Source: an uncultured Collinsella sp. (GTDB lineage Bacteria; Actinomycetota; Coriobacteriia; Coriobacteriales; Coriobacteriaceae). Taken from it: a stretch of 15,303 nt of DNA. This document shows positions 14,473 through 15,303 of this stretch, piece by piece. The stretch is from positions 1-15,303 of the forward strand of contig URWC01000031.1 in NCBI GenBank assembly GCA_900551555.1. Direction: 5' to 3'. The notes beneath the pieces were generated by a model. It made no database searches and was not told the origin of the DNA. It worked only from the letters and a program-made list of their open reading frames with translations. The position numbers and the translations under genes were made by a program. The stretch's first letter is position 1; each line of letters starts with the position of its first letter.

Positions 14473-15303
14473 ATGTCCACCACCTCAACCGACCCGCGCG
14501 CCGCTGCTGCCGCACTGCTGGTGCCCGGTACCATCTGTCACGGTTTTGCCGTCGAGCGCTGCGAGACCGTGCCCGAGCTCGACTCGGACGCCTACGTGCT
14601 GCGCCACACCGCCTCGGGCGCTCGCCTGCTGTACCTGGCGTGCGACGACGAAAACAAGGCCTTCGCCATTGGCTTTAAGACGCCGCCGGCCGATTCCACC
14701 GGCGTGTTCCATATTCTTGAGCACTCGGTGCTGTGCGGATCGGCCAAGTTTCCCGTCAAGGAGCCGTTTGTCGACCTGATCAAGAGCTCCATGCAGACGT
14801 TCCTCAACGCCATGACCTACCCCGACAAGACCATCTACCCCGTTGCCACCACCAACGAGCAGGATCTGTACAACCTGATGGACGTGTACCTGGACGCGGT
14901 GTTCAACCCGGCCATCTATACCAAGCCCACCATTTTTGAGCAGGAGGGCTGGCACTACGAACTGGACCTGCCGGAGGACGACGGCGACAGCAGCGCCGAG
15001 AGCCTGCACGAGGGCACGCTGCGTTATAACGGCGTGGTGTTCAACGAGATGAAGGGCGCGCTGTCCGACCCCATGAGCGTGCTGGACGATGCCGTCAACG
15101 CCGCGCTCTATCCCGACACCGCCTACGCGCACGAGAGCGGCGGCGACCCGCGCGCGATTCCCGCGCTCACCTACGAGCAGTTCCTGGACACGCACGCGCG
15201 ACACTACAATCCCTCCAACTCCTACATCACGCTCTACGGCGACCTGGACGTGGACCGCGCACTGGCCTTTTTGGACGAGCGCTATCTGTCGCAGCCGAGT
15301 GCC
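14473..15303 (+). CDS. M16C-family zinc metallopeptidase (presequence-protease type), N-terminal part (partial, runs off right edge)
   Basis: An insulinase-superfamily peptidase of the PreP/Cym1 group, which degrade short unfolded peptides inside a closed two-half chamber. The first 277 codons are present; full members have about 970-1000 residues. The inverted zinc motif is HILEH at 80-84, with the downstream glutamate in GVVFNEMKGALSDP (E192). An acidic insert (EDDGDSSAESLHEG) lies between them. Other family pieces are FPVKEPFVDLIKSSMQTFLN, MTYPDKTIYPVA and FEQEGWHYEL. The ATG at 14473 has AAAGGAG seven bases upstream. No signal peptide, so cytoplasmic. It is the first gene beyond the repeat block. 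Confidence 0.95.
   Translation, partial: MSTTSTDPRAAAAALLVPGTICHGFAVERCETVPELDSDAYVLRHTASGARLLYLACDDENKAFAIGFKTPPADSTGVFHILEHSVLCGSAKFPVKEPFVDLIKSSMQTFLNAMTYPDKTIYPVATTNEQDLYNLMDVYLDAVFNPAIYTKPTIFEQEGWHYELDLPEDDGDSSAESLHEGTLRYNGVVFNEMKGALSDPMSVLDDAVNAALYPDTAYAHESGGDPRAIPALTYEQFLDTHARHYNPSNSYITLYGDLDVDRALAFLDERYLSQPSA

Noticed and set aside
14126..14779. Short open frames on both strands across the repeat block and palindrome
   Set aside because: They arise because the inverted units read alike on both strands; none has an RBS, and those to the right overlap the M16C gene.

Overview
The window is about 60% GC bacterial chromosome. Gene families, dense coding, actinobacterial codon use and Shine-Dalgarno-led starts suggest a gut Coriobacteriia genome, most likely Collinsella. 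This placement rests on familiarity with the proteins, not on a database search.

Left part (1-9526), housekeeping. On the minus strand lies a pheS-pheT operon (pheT runs off the left edge). It is preceded by a complete-looking transcriptional T-box leader with a UUC (Phe) specifier and an attenuator hairpin. Divergent to it is an M32 metallocarboxypeptidase with an odd Lys/Ala-rich N-terminal tail. This gene converges on glmM (phosphoglucosamine mutase, peptidoglycan precursor supply) across a strong two-way terminator. Behind glmM, also on the minus strand, are a large membrane-anchored DUF4012 protein and an EamA-family exporter. A tRNA-Val(GAC) with its own promoter and terminator closes this part.

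Middle part (9724-13914), accessory-looking. It holds a DUF5710/zinc-knuckle protein, a 94-residue two-CxxC protein, a candidate modification-reading HNH endonuclease (SRA/YDG-like front, HNH back), an unrecognised 163-residue protein, and an ATP-binding protein of the AlbA_2/HATPase (COG2865-like) family that lacks its N-terminal half. The small zinc protein and the HNH gene look lower in GC than the flanks. The nuclease and the AlbA-family remnant give the stretch a defence-island flavour, but no complete named system can be shown.

Right part (13915-14472) is a 558-base non-coding block of unusual structure. Two clusters of a 9-mer, TTATCTCTC, in direct and inverted copies, lie either side of an AT-rich candidate promoter. 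Next comes a 124-base two-fold symmetric element made of four related 21-base units, two forward and two reversed, each pair phased by exactly 29 bases, with a perfect 21-bp inner stem. A stop codon inside one of the 9-mers closes the frame just upstream of the truncated AlbA-family gene. After this block an M16C zinc metallopeptidase starts and runs off the right edge.

The most unusual material is the structured block 13960-14336 together with the truncated gene it abuts, followed by the SRA-like/HNH nuclease neighbourhood.
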